From JBNKHG01 sp050290225 (GTDB taxonomy: Bacteria > Pseudomonadota > Gammaproteobacteria > Pseudomonadales > Cellvibrionaceae), in NCBI GenBank assembly GCA_050290225.1, contig JBNKHG010000013.1, forward strand, positions 123,686-187,685: a DNA stretch of 64,000 nucleotides. Direction: 5' to 3'. Below the pieces are notes generated by a model. The model had not been told where the DNA came from and searched no databases. It saw only the letters and a list, made by a program, of their open reading frames with translations. The translations under genes were made by a program, and so were the position numbers. Below, in pieces: positions 42,853 to 51,155 of the stretch; the first letter of the stretch is position 1, and every line of letters begins with the position of its first letter.

Positions 42853-44358
42853 ATGGATCTAAGTGTTATTGATAACGCCGCACCCCAAACAGGTGAAGGT
42901 GGTTGTTCCGCCAGCGCGTGTGGCTCGTCCGATGACCAGATGTCACAGCTTCCGGAACATATCAGGGAGAAAGTGCAAAACCATCCCTGCTACTCAGAGG
43001 AAGCTCATCACTATTTCGCCCGCATGCATGTGGCGGTGGCTCCAGCCTGTAATATTCAATGCCACTACTGCAACCGTAAATACGATTGTTCCAATGAATC
43101 CCGCCCCGGTGTGGTTTCGGAACTCTTAACACCCGATCAGGCGGTTAAGAAAACCAAAGCGGTGGCGGCCAACATTCCCCAAATGACTGTGCTTGGGATC
43201 GCTGGACCGGGTGATCCTCTGGCCAACCCGGAACGCACCTTCGAGACCTTCAGACAGTTGAGTGAGCAGGCGCCTGACATCAAGCTCTGTGTGTCCACCA
43301 ATGGTCTGTCATTGCCGGAGAGCGTCGATGAACTGGCAAAGCATAATATTGACCATGTGACTATTACCATCAATACGGTGGATCCGGAAATTGGTGCGAA
43401 AATCTACCCCTGGATTTACTGGAACAATCGGCGAATTCGTGGCGTAAAAGCGGCGAAGATTCTGATCGAACAGCAGCAAAAGGGTCTGGAAATGCTGGTC
43501 GAGCGGGGCATTCTCGTCAAGGTGAACTCCGTCATGATACCCGGCGTCAACGACGAACACCTCAAGGAGGTGAGTCGTATCGTCAAATCCAAAGGGGCTT
43601 TCCTGCACAATGTGATGCCTTTGATTTCCGAACCTGAACACGGCACCTTCTACGGCGCGATGGGCCAGAGAGGACCCTCTCCAGAGGAATTACAGGATCT
43701 GCAGGATGCCTGTGCCGGCGATATGAATATGATGCGTCACTGCCGTCAGTGTCGAGCCGACGCGGTCGGTCTGTTGGGTGAAGACCGTGGTGAGGAATTT
43801 ACCCTGGACAAAATTGAAACAATGGATATCGACTATGAGAAAGCCATGAAAATGCGGGCCGCCGTCCATGCCGGCATCGAAGAGGAATTGGCGGAGAAAC
43901 AGGCGAAAAAAGCACGCCTGGCTACAGCCTCTGTGCCCAAGGTCAAGTCCAGCGTTGAATATCGGCCTGTGTTGATGGCCATTGCCACCAGTGGGCAGGG
44001 TGTGATCAATCAACACTTTGGTCACGCCACCGAGTTTCTTATCTACGAGGCATCTTCAAAAGGCGTTCGGTTTATCAGTCACCGAAAAGTTGACCAGTAC
44101 TGTATTGGCAACGATAGCTGCGGTGACAAGGAATCGGCACTGTCCGGCAGTATTCGCGCGCTGGTGGGCTGTGAAGTGGTGCTTTGTTCCAAAATTGGCT
44201 TCGAGCCCTGGGGAATGCTGGAAGAGGCGGGTATCCAACCGAATGGTGAACATGCCATGGAACCGATTGAAGATGCGGTACTGGCAGTTTATCAGGAGAT
44301 GATTGAAGCTGGCGCGCTCAGCGAAACCGAAGCCAGTGTCGCCGAAATCTCAGCATAA
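42853..44358 (+). CDS. nifB: NifB-cofactor synthase (radical SAM)
   Basis: 501 residues. The radical SAM cluster is Cys66-Cys70-Cys73 (CNIQCHYC), with further conserved cysteines near the N-terminus (residues 18, 23, 46) and in the C-terminal part of the SAM domain (RHCRQCRADAVGLLGEDRG). It fuses two [4Fe-4S] clusters into the carbide-containing NifB-co. The C-terminal domain (about 370-490) is NifX-like (MAIATSGQGVINQHFGHATE). The ribosome site AAGGAG supports the start. It heads an eight-gene unit. Confidence 0.97.
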   Translation: MDLSVIDNAAPQTGEGGCSASACGSSDDQMSQLPEHIREKVQNHPCYSEEAHHYFARMHVAVAPACNIQCHYCNRKYDCSNESRPGVVSELLTPDQAVKKTKAVAANIPQMTVLGIAGPGDPLANPERTFETFRQLSEQAPDIKLCVSTNGLSLPESVDELAKHNIDHVTITINTVDPEIGAKIYPWIYWNNRRIRGVKAAKILIEQQQKGLEMLVERGILVKVNSVMIPGVNDEHLKEVSRIVKSKGAFLHNVMPLISEPEHGTFYGAMGQRGPSPEELQDLQDACAGDMNMMRHCRQCRADAVGLLGEDRGEEFTLDKIETMDIDYEKAMKMRAAVHAGIEEELAEKQAKKARLATASVPKVKSSVEYRPVLMAIATSGQGVINQHFGHATEFLIYEASSKGVRFISHRKVDQYCIGNDSCGDKESALSGSIRALVGCEVVLCSKIGFEPWGMLEEAGIQPNGEHAMEPIEDAVLAVYQEMIEAGALSETEASVAEISA

Positions 44359-44375
44359 TCGAAGGAGAAAAAACG

Positions 44376-44654
44376 ATGTCACTTGAAATTGTCGACTCCT
44401 GCGTAAACTGTTGGGCCTGTTACGACGTTTGTCCGAGTGAGGCGATTTACAACTCGGCTCCCCACTTCCTGATTGACAGCAAGAAGTGCACAGAGTGCGA
44501 AGGGGATTACGCCGTGCCGCAGTGTGCCAGCATCTGTCCCATAGAGGAAACCATCCTCGATGCCTTTGGCGAACCTGTAAACCCGTTGGGTTCGCTGACC
44601 GGAATACCACCGGAAAGGATGGAGGAGGTTATGCGGGAAATTCAGTCCCGGTGA
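44376..44654 (+). CDS. fdxN: 4Fe-4S ferredoxin FdxN
   Basis: 92-residue 2[4Fe-4S] ferredoxin: first motif CVNCWACYDVC, second CTECEGDYAVPQCASIC with the insertion typical of FdxN. It donates electrons to NifB in A. vinelandii. 17 bases after nifB; its stop overlaps the nifQ start (TGATG). Confidence 0.93.
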   Translation: MSLEIVDSCVNCWACYDVCPSEAIYNSAPHFLIDSKKCTECEGDYAVPQCASICPIEETILDAFGEPVNPLGSLTGIPPERMEEVMREIQSR

Positions 44655-45244
44655 TGCACGCCATGCTTGGTACTGCTTCCGACTACAGGTATTCAGAGAC
44701 GGTAGACGATGGCAACCGGGCCGTGCTCGGCATGATTCGGCATGCCCAGGCTCGAGGGCGGACCTGCCTGCCACGGTATCTGGGTTTGGATGTAAACAGT
44801 TATGCCTGTTTATCCGACTATCTGGGCCGGGAGCGCGTCCTTTCGGTGATTGAAGCGGACTTGGTTGTAGAGCACAGGGATGTAGAGGATATTCGTCAAT
44901 TGCTGTTGGAGATGCGGCGGGAAGAATGGATGGATTTGTACTCGCTCCTGGTGGCTCACCGGCGAGGGCAATCGGTCAGTGAACTCTGGATGGCGAAGGT
45001 GGTGGCAGCAGGTTGTCTGGGCGCCAAACATTTGTGGCAGGATTTGGGGCTGGACAACCGCCAGACGCTGAGTGACCTGTTGTTTGTCAATTTTCCTGAG
45101 TTGGCGGCAAATAACACACGAAACATGCGCTGGAAAAAATACCTGTATAAACAACTGTGTGAACGCGAAGGCGCTTATGTTTGCCGGGCACCCAGTTGTG
45201 AGCAATGTGCCGCTTTCAGTGAATGTTTTGGTACTGAGGATTAG
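44654..45244 (+). CDS. nifQ: Molybdenum donor protein NifQ
   Basis: 196 residues. The C-terminal C-x4-C-x2-C-x5-C motif (CRAPSCEQCAAFSEC) binds the [Mo-Fe3-S4] cluster that delivers molybdenum to NifEN/NifH. The start ATG overlaps the fdxN stop by one base, giving the usual NifQ length. Order nifB-fdxN-nifQ-rhdN-grx resembles the A. vinelandii minor nif cluster without nifO. Confidence 0.93.
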   Translation: MHAMLGTASDYRYSETVDDGNRAVLGMIRHAQARGRTCLPRYLGLDVNSYACLSDYLGRERVLSVIEADLVVEHRDVEDIRQLLLEMRREEWMDLYSLLVAHRRGQSVSELWMAKVVAAGCLGAKHLWQDLGLDNRQTLSDLLFVNFPELAANNTRNMRWKKYLYKQLCEREGAYVCRAPSCEQCAAFSECFGTED

Positions 45245-45265
45245 TTCAATCGCAAGGGGTGAGTT

Positions 45266-46090
45266 ATGAATCAAGTCAAAAGTGTAACAAGCGAATCGGT
45301 TGAAATGTTTCTGGCTGAACATGACAATCTGTTGGTGGTGGATCTGAGGGATCTCTTTTCTTTCCACTGTGGCCACCTTCCGAATGCGGTCAATGTCGGC
45401 AAAGGTGACTTGCGCATGCTATTGAGCAATGCCAATCACTGCCTGTCCATATTGTTCTATTGTCACGATGGAAGCCATAGCCTGTCAGTGGCGGAACTGT
45501 TTATCGAATCGGGATTCACTGGGTGTTACTACCTGTCAGGTGGCTATGAATCCTGGTGTCGGCAAAAAGCATCGACGCCGGAAACCGGTACTGAACTGCC
45601 GACAGCATTAGTCCATTGGCTCGAAAGCCAGGTTTTCGACTGCGGAAACCTGAATGCTTACAACGACCTCGATCTGACCCCTTTGATGGCAGCCGCCAAA
45701 CAGGGAAAAACCGATTATGTGTTGGAGTTGCTGGAAAGAGGGGTTGATGTTGACCTTCGTAATGGCGACGGCAATTCCGCACTTTGGTTTGCCTGTTTGA
45801 GCGGAAATAGCTTTACGCTGACCGCACTGGTAGAAGCGGGAGCCGATCTCGATATTCAAAATGTCAATGGTGCTACGCCGCTGATCTTAAGCGCATCCGC
45901 CGAACGTCTGTCGATGGTGAGGATACTGGTCCTGGCCGGTGCCAATATCAATCTCAAAACCCGCGATGACTTTTCTGCCCTGGATGTCGCCTCCACGGCT
46001 TCGATTTTGAAATTTCTCAGCCGTGCGGCCCAGGGAAGCCTGACCCAGGCTGATCACCTCTGGTTGGCGAATTTGTCAAAAGCGGCCTGA
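45266..46090 (+). CDS. rhdN: Rhodanese-ankyrin fusion protein (RhdN-like)
   Basis: 274 residues. The rhodanese domain (about 1-110) has Cys66 in FYCHDGSHS; the C-terminal half (about 130-250) contains three ankyrin repeats (DLTPLMAAAKQGKTDYVLEL; GNSALWFACLSGN; GATPLILSASAERLSMV). A sulfur-transfer enzyme with a protein-docking module. It occupies the rhdN position after nifQ. Confidence 0.85.
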   Translation: MNQVKSVTSESVEMFLAEHDNLLVVDLRDLFSFHCGHLPNAVNVGKGDLRMLLSNANHCLSILFYCHDGSHSLSVAELFIESGFTGCYYLSGGYESWCRQKASTPETGTELPTALVHWLESQVFDCGNLNAYNDLDLTPLMAAAKQGKTDYVLELLERGVDVDLRNGDGNSALWFACLSGNSFTLTALVEAGADLDIQNVNGATPLILSASAERLSMVRILVLAGANINLKTRDDFSALDVASTASILKFLSRAAQGSLTQADHLWLANLSKAA

Positions 46091-46126
46091 CCCGATTCAC
46101 GAAGCAGTTATGAAGGAGCAGCGCGC

Positions 46127-46453
46127 ATGAGCACCATTGAAAAAATTAAAAAGCAGATAGCGGAGAACCCGGTACTGTTGTATATGAAGGGAACGGCGGA
46201 TGAACCCAAGTGTGGTTTTTCCCAGGCGGCAGTGGAGGCATTGAAGCAGGCCGGTATTGAATTCGCCTACATCGATGTCCTGAATGCGCCATTTATTCGA
46301 GAGCGATTACCCCAGGTTTCAAACTGGTCCACCTTTCCCCAGCTGTTTATTCAGGGGGAACTTGTAGGGGGCAGCGATGTGGTCTGCGACGGGGTAAAAG
46401 ACGGGTCCTTGCAACAGCTATATCAGGATGCCGTGTCGACGGCAGGAAGCTAG
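46127..46453 (+). CDS. grx5: Monothiol CGFS glutaredoxin (nif-linked)
   Basis: 108-residue monothiol glutaredoxin with the CGFS active site (Cys29, EPKCGFSQAA), family motifs WSTFPQLFIQGELVGGSDVV, and a GSH-binding TVP-like variant. It binds a bridging [2Fe-2S] cluster and serves as an Fe-S carrier, often with BolA proteins; the next gene is indeed a bolA homolog. Equivalent to grx5-nif of A. vinelandii. Confidence 0.93.
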   Translation: MSTIEKIKKQIAENPVLLYMKGTADEPKCGFSQAAVEALKQAGIEFAYIDVLNAPFIRERLPQVSNWSTFPQLFIQGELVGGSDVVCDGVKDGSLQQLYQDAVSTAGS

Positions 46454-46458
46454 CACCC

Positions 46459-46722
46459 ATGAAGAGCGAAATTATCGAAAGCAGAGTTAAATCGGCTATT
46501 GACGATGCTGAACTGGAAGTCACGGGCGCCGATTGTGATTTTACCGTGACCATTATCAGCGAACAGTTTCAGGGGTTGCCACGGGTTAAGCGTCAACAGC
46601 GAATCTTATCGGCGTTTTCCGATCTCCTTGCGTCTGGGGAATTACACGCGCTTACCGTGAAAGCTTACACGCTGAATGAATGGAACCAACGTTCCAACAC
46701 CTATATACAGATATCACTCTGA
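46459..46722 (+). CDS. BolA-family protein
   Basis: 87 residues with the BolA fold signatures LPRVKRQQRILSAFSDLL and the C-terminal LHALTVKAYT, which carries the conserved cluster-ligand His. Five bases after the CGFS glutaredoxin. BolA-Grx heterodimers hold labile [2Fe-2S] clusters, so this pair probably forms a nif-dedicated cluster carrier or sensor. BolA genes are not part of the classic nif set I know. Confidence 0.88.
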   Translation: MKSEIIESRVKSAIDDAELEVTGADCDFTVTIISEQFQGLPRVKRQQRILSAFSDLLASGELHALTVKAYTLNEWNQRSNTYIQISL

Positions 46723-46790
46723 ATGCGGTAAATCCTTCGGCGTGTGACTCGTCAATCAATAACCGTGTGCCAGTTCGGGAAATTTGCCTT

Positions 46791-47549
46791 ATGACTGAAA
46801 CTTCAATGAACCCGGATCAGCCTGCAACGTCCAGCGCACCCACTCTCGGAAGAGAGGCCGCCCTCAAGATAGCGCTGGCGGCGAGAATATTGCCCGGTAT
46901 CACTGTTGCACAATTACTGGAAATTCTGCATCAGCGCATAGAGGGGAGTATCGATGAAGAATCCCTGAAAACAGTCACCGTTACTGACTTGAAAACCAGC
47001 TTCGCCAGCCTGGATGGTGAGGAGGATGGCGAAGACATTGGCATCGGGCTGGATGAAATGAAGGAGGCGGTTCGCATTCTATGGGGGGACGAAAATCAGG
47101 AAGAGCTGCCTCCCGTTGATGCGATCGATGAGACGTTAACGGACAGCATCAAAGTTGCCGTGGCCTCTAACAGTGGTGAACAACTCAACGGCCATTTTGG
47201 TTCCTGTATTCGCTACCTGATTTATCAAGTCGGTAAAAACAGTTTAAAACTGGTTGATATTCGCTCCGCACTGCAGGCGGACTTTGCCGACGACAAAAAT
47301 GCATTTCGCGCAAATTTGATCGCCGACTGCGATGTTGGCTATTTCGTGTCCATAGGCGGGCCGGCTGCGGCCAAAGTTATTCGCGCAGGCGTTTACCCGA
47401 TCAAGGAGATCGCCGGCGGTGAGGTGCGCGAGGTGTTGGCGAAGTTACAGCAGGTTATGTCGTCAAACCCACCACCCTGGCTGGCGAAAGTCTTGGGCGT
47501 CAGAGCGGAAGACAGGTTCCGGCACCGATCCGTCGAAGAAACGGCCTGA
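46791..47549 (+). CDS. nafY: NafY-type nitrogenase accessory protein
   Basis: 252 residues. The N-terminal helical domain (about 15-110; REAALKIALAARILPGITV) binds apo-dinitrogenase, and the C-terminal NifX-like domain (about 125-235; VAVASNSGEQLNGHFGSC, with the cofactor-ligand His) binds FeMo-co. It ends PPPWLAKVLGV. Clear paralog of NifY at 28.9 kb. The ATG at 46791 gives a normal length; the frame is open upstream into bolA. Confidence 0.9.
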   Translation: MTETSMNPDQPATSSAPTLGREAALKIALAARILPGITVAQLLEILHQRIEGSIDEESLKTVTVTDLKTSFASLDGEEDGEDIGIGLDEMKEAVRILWGDENQEELPPVDAIDETLTDSIKVAVASNSGEQLNGHFGSCIRYLIYQVGKNSLKLVDIRSALQADFADDKNAFRANLIADCDVGYFVSIGGPAAAKVIRAGVYPIKEIAGGEVREVLAKLQQVMSSNPPPWLAKVLGVRAEDRFRHRSVEETA

Positions 47550-47600
47550 GCGATTCATTGAATATCCGAACAGTGTAATCGGGATTAAGGAGCGAGCAAT

Positions 47601-48239
47601 ATGTCGATGGGCCTGTTAAACGGCGCTAACGCGGAATTGACCAGTAGTGGACTGGTCCCCATAGTCGTAGAACAAACGGCCCGGGGAGAACGGTCCTACG
47701 ATATTTATTCGCGCCTGCTCAGGGAGCGGGTTATCTTTCTGGTGGGAGCGGTAGCTGACCACATGGCCAATCTGGTCGTGGCTCAACTGCTGTTTCTGGA
47801 GGCGGAAAATCCTGAGAAGGATATACACCTCTATATCAATTCCCCCGGCGGATCGGTATCGGCCGGCCTGTCTATTTACGATACCATGCAATTTATTCGA
47901 CCCGATGTCAGTACCATGTGTATTGGCCAGGCTTGTAGCATGGGTGCTTTTCTATTGAATGCCGGTGCGCCCGGCAAACGCTTTTGTCTCCCCAATGCGC
48001 GCACCATGATTCACCAGCCCAGTGGCGGTGCCCAGGGGCAGGCCTCTGATATTCACATACACGCCGAAGAGATTCTGAAAACCCGCCAGCGTCTGAACGA
48101 ACTTATGGCGGCCCACAGCGGCCGAACCGTCGAACAGATCGCCGCGGACACAGAACGGGACAATTTCATGAATGCGTATGAATCGCGGGACTACGGCCTG
48201 GTCGATGCCGTGGTTGAGCAGCGCGCAATTGTTGAATAA
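47601..48239 (+). CDS. clpP: ClpP protease subunit, nif-associated
   Basis: 212-residue serine protease. The catalytic triad is Ser113 (GQACSMGAFLL), His138 (MIHQPSGG) and Asp187 (ERDNFM). The N-terminal peptide LVPIVVEQTARGERSYDIYSRLL is close to canonical ClpP. It follows nafY by 51 bases with AAGGAG and precedes the iscA promoter. Together with the nif-linked ClpX it could form a dedicated ClpXP. A second housekeeping clpP elsewhere is expected but not visible here. Confidence 0.93.
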   Translation: MSMGLLNGANAELTSSGLVPIVVEQTARGERSYDIYSRLLRERVIFLVGAVADHMANLVVAQLLFLEAENPEKDIHLYINSPGGSVSAGLSIYDTMQFIRPDVSTMCIGQACSMGAFLLNAGAPGKRFCLPNARTMIHQPSGGAQGQASDIHIHAEEILKTRQRLNELMAAHSGRTVEQIAADTERDNFMNAYESRDYGLVDAVVEQRAIVE

Positions 48240-48261
48240 TCGTGCGGGTGACCGGGGGTAG

Positions 48262-48277
48262 TGTCGGATGTGCGACA
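48262..48277. promoter_or_regulatory. NifA upstream activator sequence for iscA-nifUS
   Basis: TGTCGGATGTGCGACA, TGT-N10-ACA with good dyad symmetry, 95 bases upstream of the -24 element. Confidence 0.72.
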
Positions 48278-48371
48278 AGTCTGTGGAGCAAGTGCCTTTT
48301 AACACATCGAACTGCCGCTTTAATTTGATCCAAGTCATTGAAATCATAGAAAAAAGTGAAAATTTGAAGCT

Positions 48372-48387
48372 TGGTATAGGGATTGCT
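48372..48387 (+). promoter_or_regulatory. Sigma-54 promoter of iscA-nifUS
   Basis: TGGTATAGGGATTGCT: GG-N10-GC with TTGCT at -12, 51 bases upstream of iscA. The flanking sequence resembles the nifV promoter. Confidence 0.73.
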
Positions 48388-48438
48388 CCTAACAGGACAC
48401 AGCGTCGAAAAAGCCACCGTATAGTTAAGGAGTCACAA

Positions 48439-48762
48439 ATGGTTATGTTGACTGAAAGTGCCGTCAACGCGGTCAATCGTTTTATTCAAAACAGTGAAAA
48501 AAATGTCGCCGGCTTGCGGATCAAAGTTGAAGGCGGCGGCTGCTCGGGATTCCAGTACTCCATGCGCCTGGAAGACGAGGTCGGGCAGGGTGACCTGGTC
48601 GAAAACATTTCCGGTGTCACCATGCTGATTGACGAAATCAGCCAGCCGCTGCTGGAAGGGGTAAAGGTGGATTTTGTCGACAGTATGGAGGGGAGTGGGT
48701 TTAAGTTTGAAAACCCCAACGCTACTGCCAGTTGTGGCTGTGGAAAGTCGTTCTCGGCCTAA
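48439..48762 (+). CDS. iscA: IscA/HesB-type Fe-S carrier (nif)
   Basis: 107-residue A-type carrier with the conserved cysteines in GGGCSGFQY and the C-terminal CGCG. In diazotrophs the nif-specific IscA lies before nifU and delivers clusters. The ATG follows AAGGAG; the frame is open upstream but lacks the family. First gene of iscA-nifU-nifS. Confidence 0.93.
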   Translation: MVMLTESAVNAVNRFIQNSEKNVAGLRIKVEGGGCSGFQYSMRLEDEVGQGDLVENISGVTMLIDEISQPLLEGVKVDFVDSMEGSGFKFENPNATASCGCGKSFSA

Positions 48763-48817
48763 TTCCTGACCTAATTCCGGACCTAAATCCTGACCTAAAT
48801 CCTGACCTAAATCCTGA
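48758..48817. repeat. 12-base tandem repeat between iscA and nifU
   Basis: Five consecutive units of CCTAAATCCTGA (two are CCTAATTCC variants). The first overlaps the iscA stop codon. An unusual spacer within an operon. Confidence 0.85.
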
Positions 48818-48892
48818 AAAGGGCCCGAAACTCTCTCTGAAATGAGGGACAGAACTCAGAGATAAGCGCGTTTGCTGCTGGAGGTTACATCT

Positions 48893-49789
48893 ATGTGGAA
48901 TTATTCCGAAAAAGTACAAGAGCATTTTTTCAATCCCAAGAATGCCGGGGCCGTGGACGATGCCAATGCTACCGGTGATGTGGGTTCAATTAACTGTGGC
49001 GACGCGCTGAGGTTGACCCTGAAAGTGAATCCTGAAACCGAAGTTATCGAAGATGCGGGTTTCCAGACATTTGGTTGTGGATCGGCCATTGCCTCATCCT
49101 CCGCATTGACCGAGATCATCAAGGGTAAAACCCTGGATGAGGCGCTGGAAGTCAGCAATCAGGATATCGCCGACTACCTCGACGGCTTGCCGCCGGAAAA
49201 AATGCACTGTTCCGTCATGGGGCGTGAAGCCTTGCAAGCGGCTGTCGCTGACTACCGCGGTGAAGAGTGGAAAGACGACCACGAAGAAGGTGCCCTGGTG
49301 TGTAAGTGTTTTGCCATTGACGAAGTGATGGTTGAAGACACTATTCGCGCCAATAACCTCCATACCGTGGAAGAGGTCACCAACTATACCAAGGCCGGTG
49401 GTGGCTGTTCCTCCTGCCACGAGGCGATTGAAGGTGTATTGACCCGTGTGCTGGCGGAAAAAGGCGAGGCCTTCGTGCCTGCAGGAATCGGTGCAGCCGC
49501 CGTCGCAACGCCGACGCCAGTGAGTGCGGGGGGTACTGTGAAACGCATCCGTCAAATCGAAATGGTGCTGGATGCCATTCGTCCGACGTTGCAGGCCGAT
49601 AACGGTGATGTGGAGCTGGTGGAAGTCACCGGCAATACCATCTATGTACACCTGACAGGCGCCTGCAGCGGCTGTCAAATGGCGGCTATGACACTCGGGG
49701 GCATACAGCAGCGCTTGATCGAGGAATTGGGTGAATTTGTCAAGGTAGTACCGGATACCGAAATGCCGGTTGCAATGGCGGGGGCGTGA
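48893..49789 (+). CDS. nifU: Fe-S cluster scaffold NifU
   Basis: 298 residues in three modules: N-terminal IscU-like domain (about 1-125; Cys in INCGDALRL, TFGCGSAIAS, MHCSVMG), central permanent [2Fe-2S] domain (CKCFAIDEV ... CSSCHEAI), and C-terminal Nfu domain with CSGC (about 225-298). Scaffold supplying clusters to NifH and NifB. Ribosome site GGAGG upstream. Confidence 0.97.
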   Translation: MWNYSEKVQEHFFNPKNAGAVDDANATGDVGSINCGDALRLTLKVNPETEVIEDAGFQTFGCGSAIASSSALTEIIKGKTLDEALEVSNQDIADYLDGLPPEKMHCSVMGREALQAAVADYRGEEWKDDHEEGALVCKCFAIDEVMVEDTIRANNLHTVEEVTNYTKAGGGCSSCHEAIEGVLTRVLAEKGEAFVPAGIGAAAVATPTPVSAGGTVKRIRQIEMVLDAIRPTLQADNGDVELVEVTGNTIYVHLTGACSGCQMAAMTLGGIQQRLIEELGEFVKVVPDTEMPVAMAGA

Positions 49790-49791
49790 TT

Positions 49792-51000
49792 ATGGAACCG
49801 ATCTACATGGACAACAATGCCACGACGATGGTCGACCCTGAAGTCGTGGAGGCGATGTTACCGTTTTTTTCCGAGCAATTCGGCAACCCTTCGTCGATGC
49901 ACAGCTTCGGCAACAAAGTGGGGTTCGCCCTGAAAAATGCCCGCAAGCAGGTACAGCGCCTGTTGGGTGCGGAATTTGATTCGGAGATCATTTTTACCTC
50001 CTGTGGATCCGAATCGGATTCAACGGCCATTCTTTCAGCCTTAAGGGCGCAGCCCGATCGCAAGGAAATCATTACCACGGTAGTCGAGCATCCGGCGGTA
50101 CTCAATCTGTGCGAACACCTGGAAAGCGAGGGTTACACAGTCCACAAATTGAAGGTGGATGAGCGCGGGCGATTGGATCTGGATGAGTATCAGTCGCTGT
50201 TATCGGAGCGTGTGGCCGTGGCCAGCGTCATGTGGGCCAACAACGAATCGGGCACGATTTTCCCGGTTGAAAGAATGGCGGATATGGCACAGGCTGCTGG
50301 CGTAATGTTCCATACCGACGCCGTGCAGGCGGCCGGGAAAATCCCCATCGATTTGGAAAACAGCAATATTCATATGCTATCCATCTCCGGCCATAAACTT
50401 CATGCGCCCAAGGGCGTGGGGGTACTCTACCTGAAACGCGGAACCCGTTTTCGGCCGTTGATTCGTGGTGGTCACCAGGAGCGGGGACGCCGGGCCGGTA
50501 CCGAAAACGTTGCCAGTATTGTGGGGCTGGGTAAAGCGTGCGAACTGGCCCTGAAAAATATCGCGGCGGAAAACACCCAGGTCAAAGCCCTGCGTGATCG
50601 TCTGCAGGAGGGTATTCTGTCTGCTGTACCCAACAGCTTTGCAACGGGGGACCTGGATAATCGCCTGCCCAATACCGCCAGTATTGCGTTCGAGTATATA
50701 GAGGGCGAAGCGATTTTATTGCTGCTGAACAAAGTGGGGATTGCCGCATCCAGTGGTTCGGCTTGTACGTCCGGTTCCCTCGAACCTTCCCATGTGATGA
50801 TGGCGATGGGGATTCCCTATACCGCCGCGCACGGCACAGTGCGTTTTTCACTGTCCCGATACAATACCATGGAGGAGGTGGAGCGGGTGATTGCCGAAGT
50901 ACCGCCTATCGTTGCGAAGCTGAGAAAGCTGTCTCCCTACTGGGGGGAAAACGGTCCCGTGGAAAATCCGGAACAGGCGTTCGCGCCAGTCTACGCCTAA
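49792..51000 (+). CDS. nifS: Cysteine desulfurase NifS
   Basis: 402-residue PLP enzyme delivering sulfur to NifU. The PLP lysine is in SISGHKLHAPKGVG and the catalytic cysteine loop is SSGSACTSGSLEPSHV. The N-terminus MEPIYMDNNATT is typical. Start at 49792, three bases after nifU; an in-frame GTG overlapping the nifU stop is possible. A terminator follows. Confidence 0.97.
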   Translation: MEPIYMDNNATTMVDPEVVEAMLPFFSEQFGNPSSMHSFGNKVGFALKNARKQVQRLLGAEFDSEIIFTSCGSESDSTAILSALRAQPDRKEIITTVVEHPAVLNLCEHLESEGYTVHKLKVDERGRLDLDEYQSLLSERVAVASVMWANNESGTIFPVERMADMAQAAGVMFHTDAVQAAGKIPIDLENSNIHMLSISGHKLHAPKGVGVLYLKRGTRFRPLIRGGHQERGRRAGTENVASIVGLGKACELALKNIAAENTQVKALRDRLQEGILSAVPNSFATGDLDNRLPNTASIAFEYIEGEAILLLLNKVGIAASSGSACTSGSLEPSHVMMAMGIPYTAAHGTVRFSLSRYNTMEEVERVIAEVPPIVAKLRKLSPYWGENGPVENPEQAFAPVYA

Positions 51001-51067
51001 AAATTTTAGTGCAGCTGATCAATTTTGATCTCCTCCTTAAATCTCCTCTACCCTAGGAGAACTCTTC

Positions 51068-51092
51068 AGTGCGCCTTTGGCGCACTTTTTTT
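51068..51092 (+). terminator. Intrinsic terminator after nifS
   Basis: 8-bp stem AGTGCGCC/GGCGCACT with a TTT loop, followed by seven Ts. It ends the iscA-nifUS unit just before the aromatic island. Confidence 0.85.
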
Positions 51093-51155
51093 ATCCCGAC
51101 GCCAAGCGCGAACAAGGTTGGCCACGCAATAGCCGGTACCGGGTTATTCCGCTAC

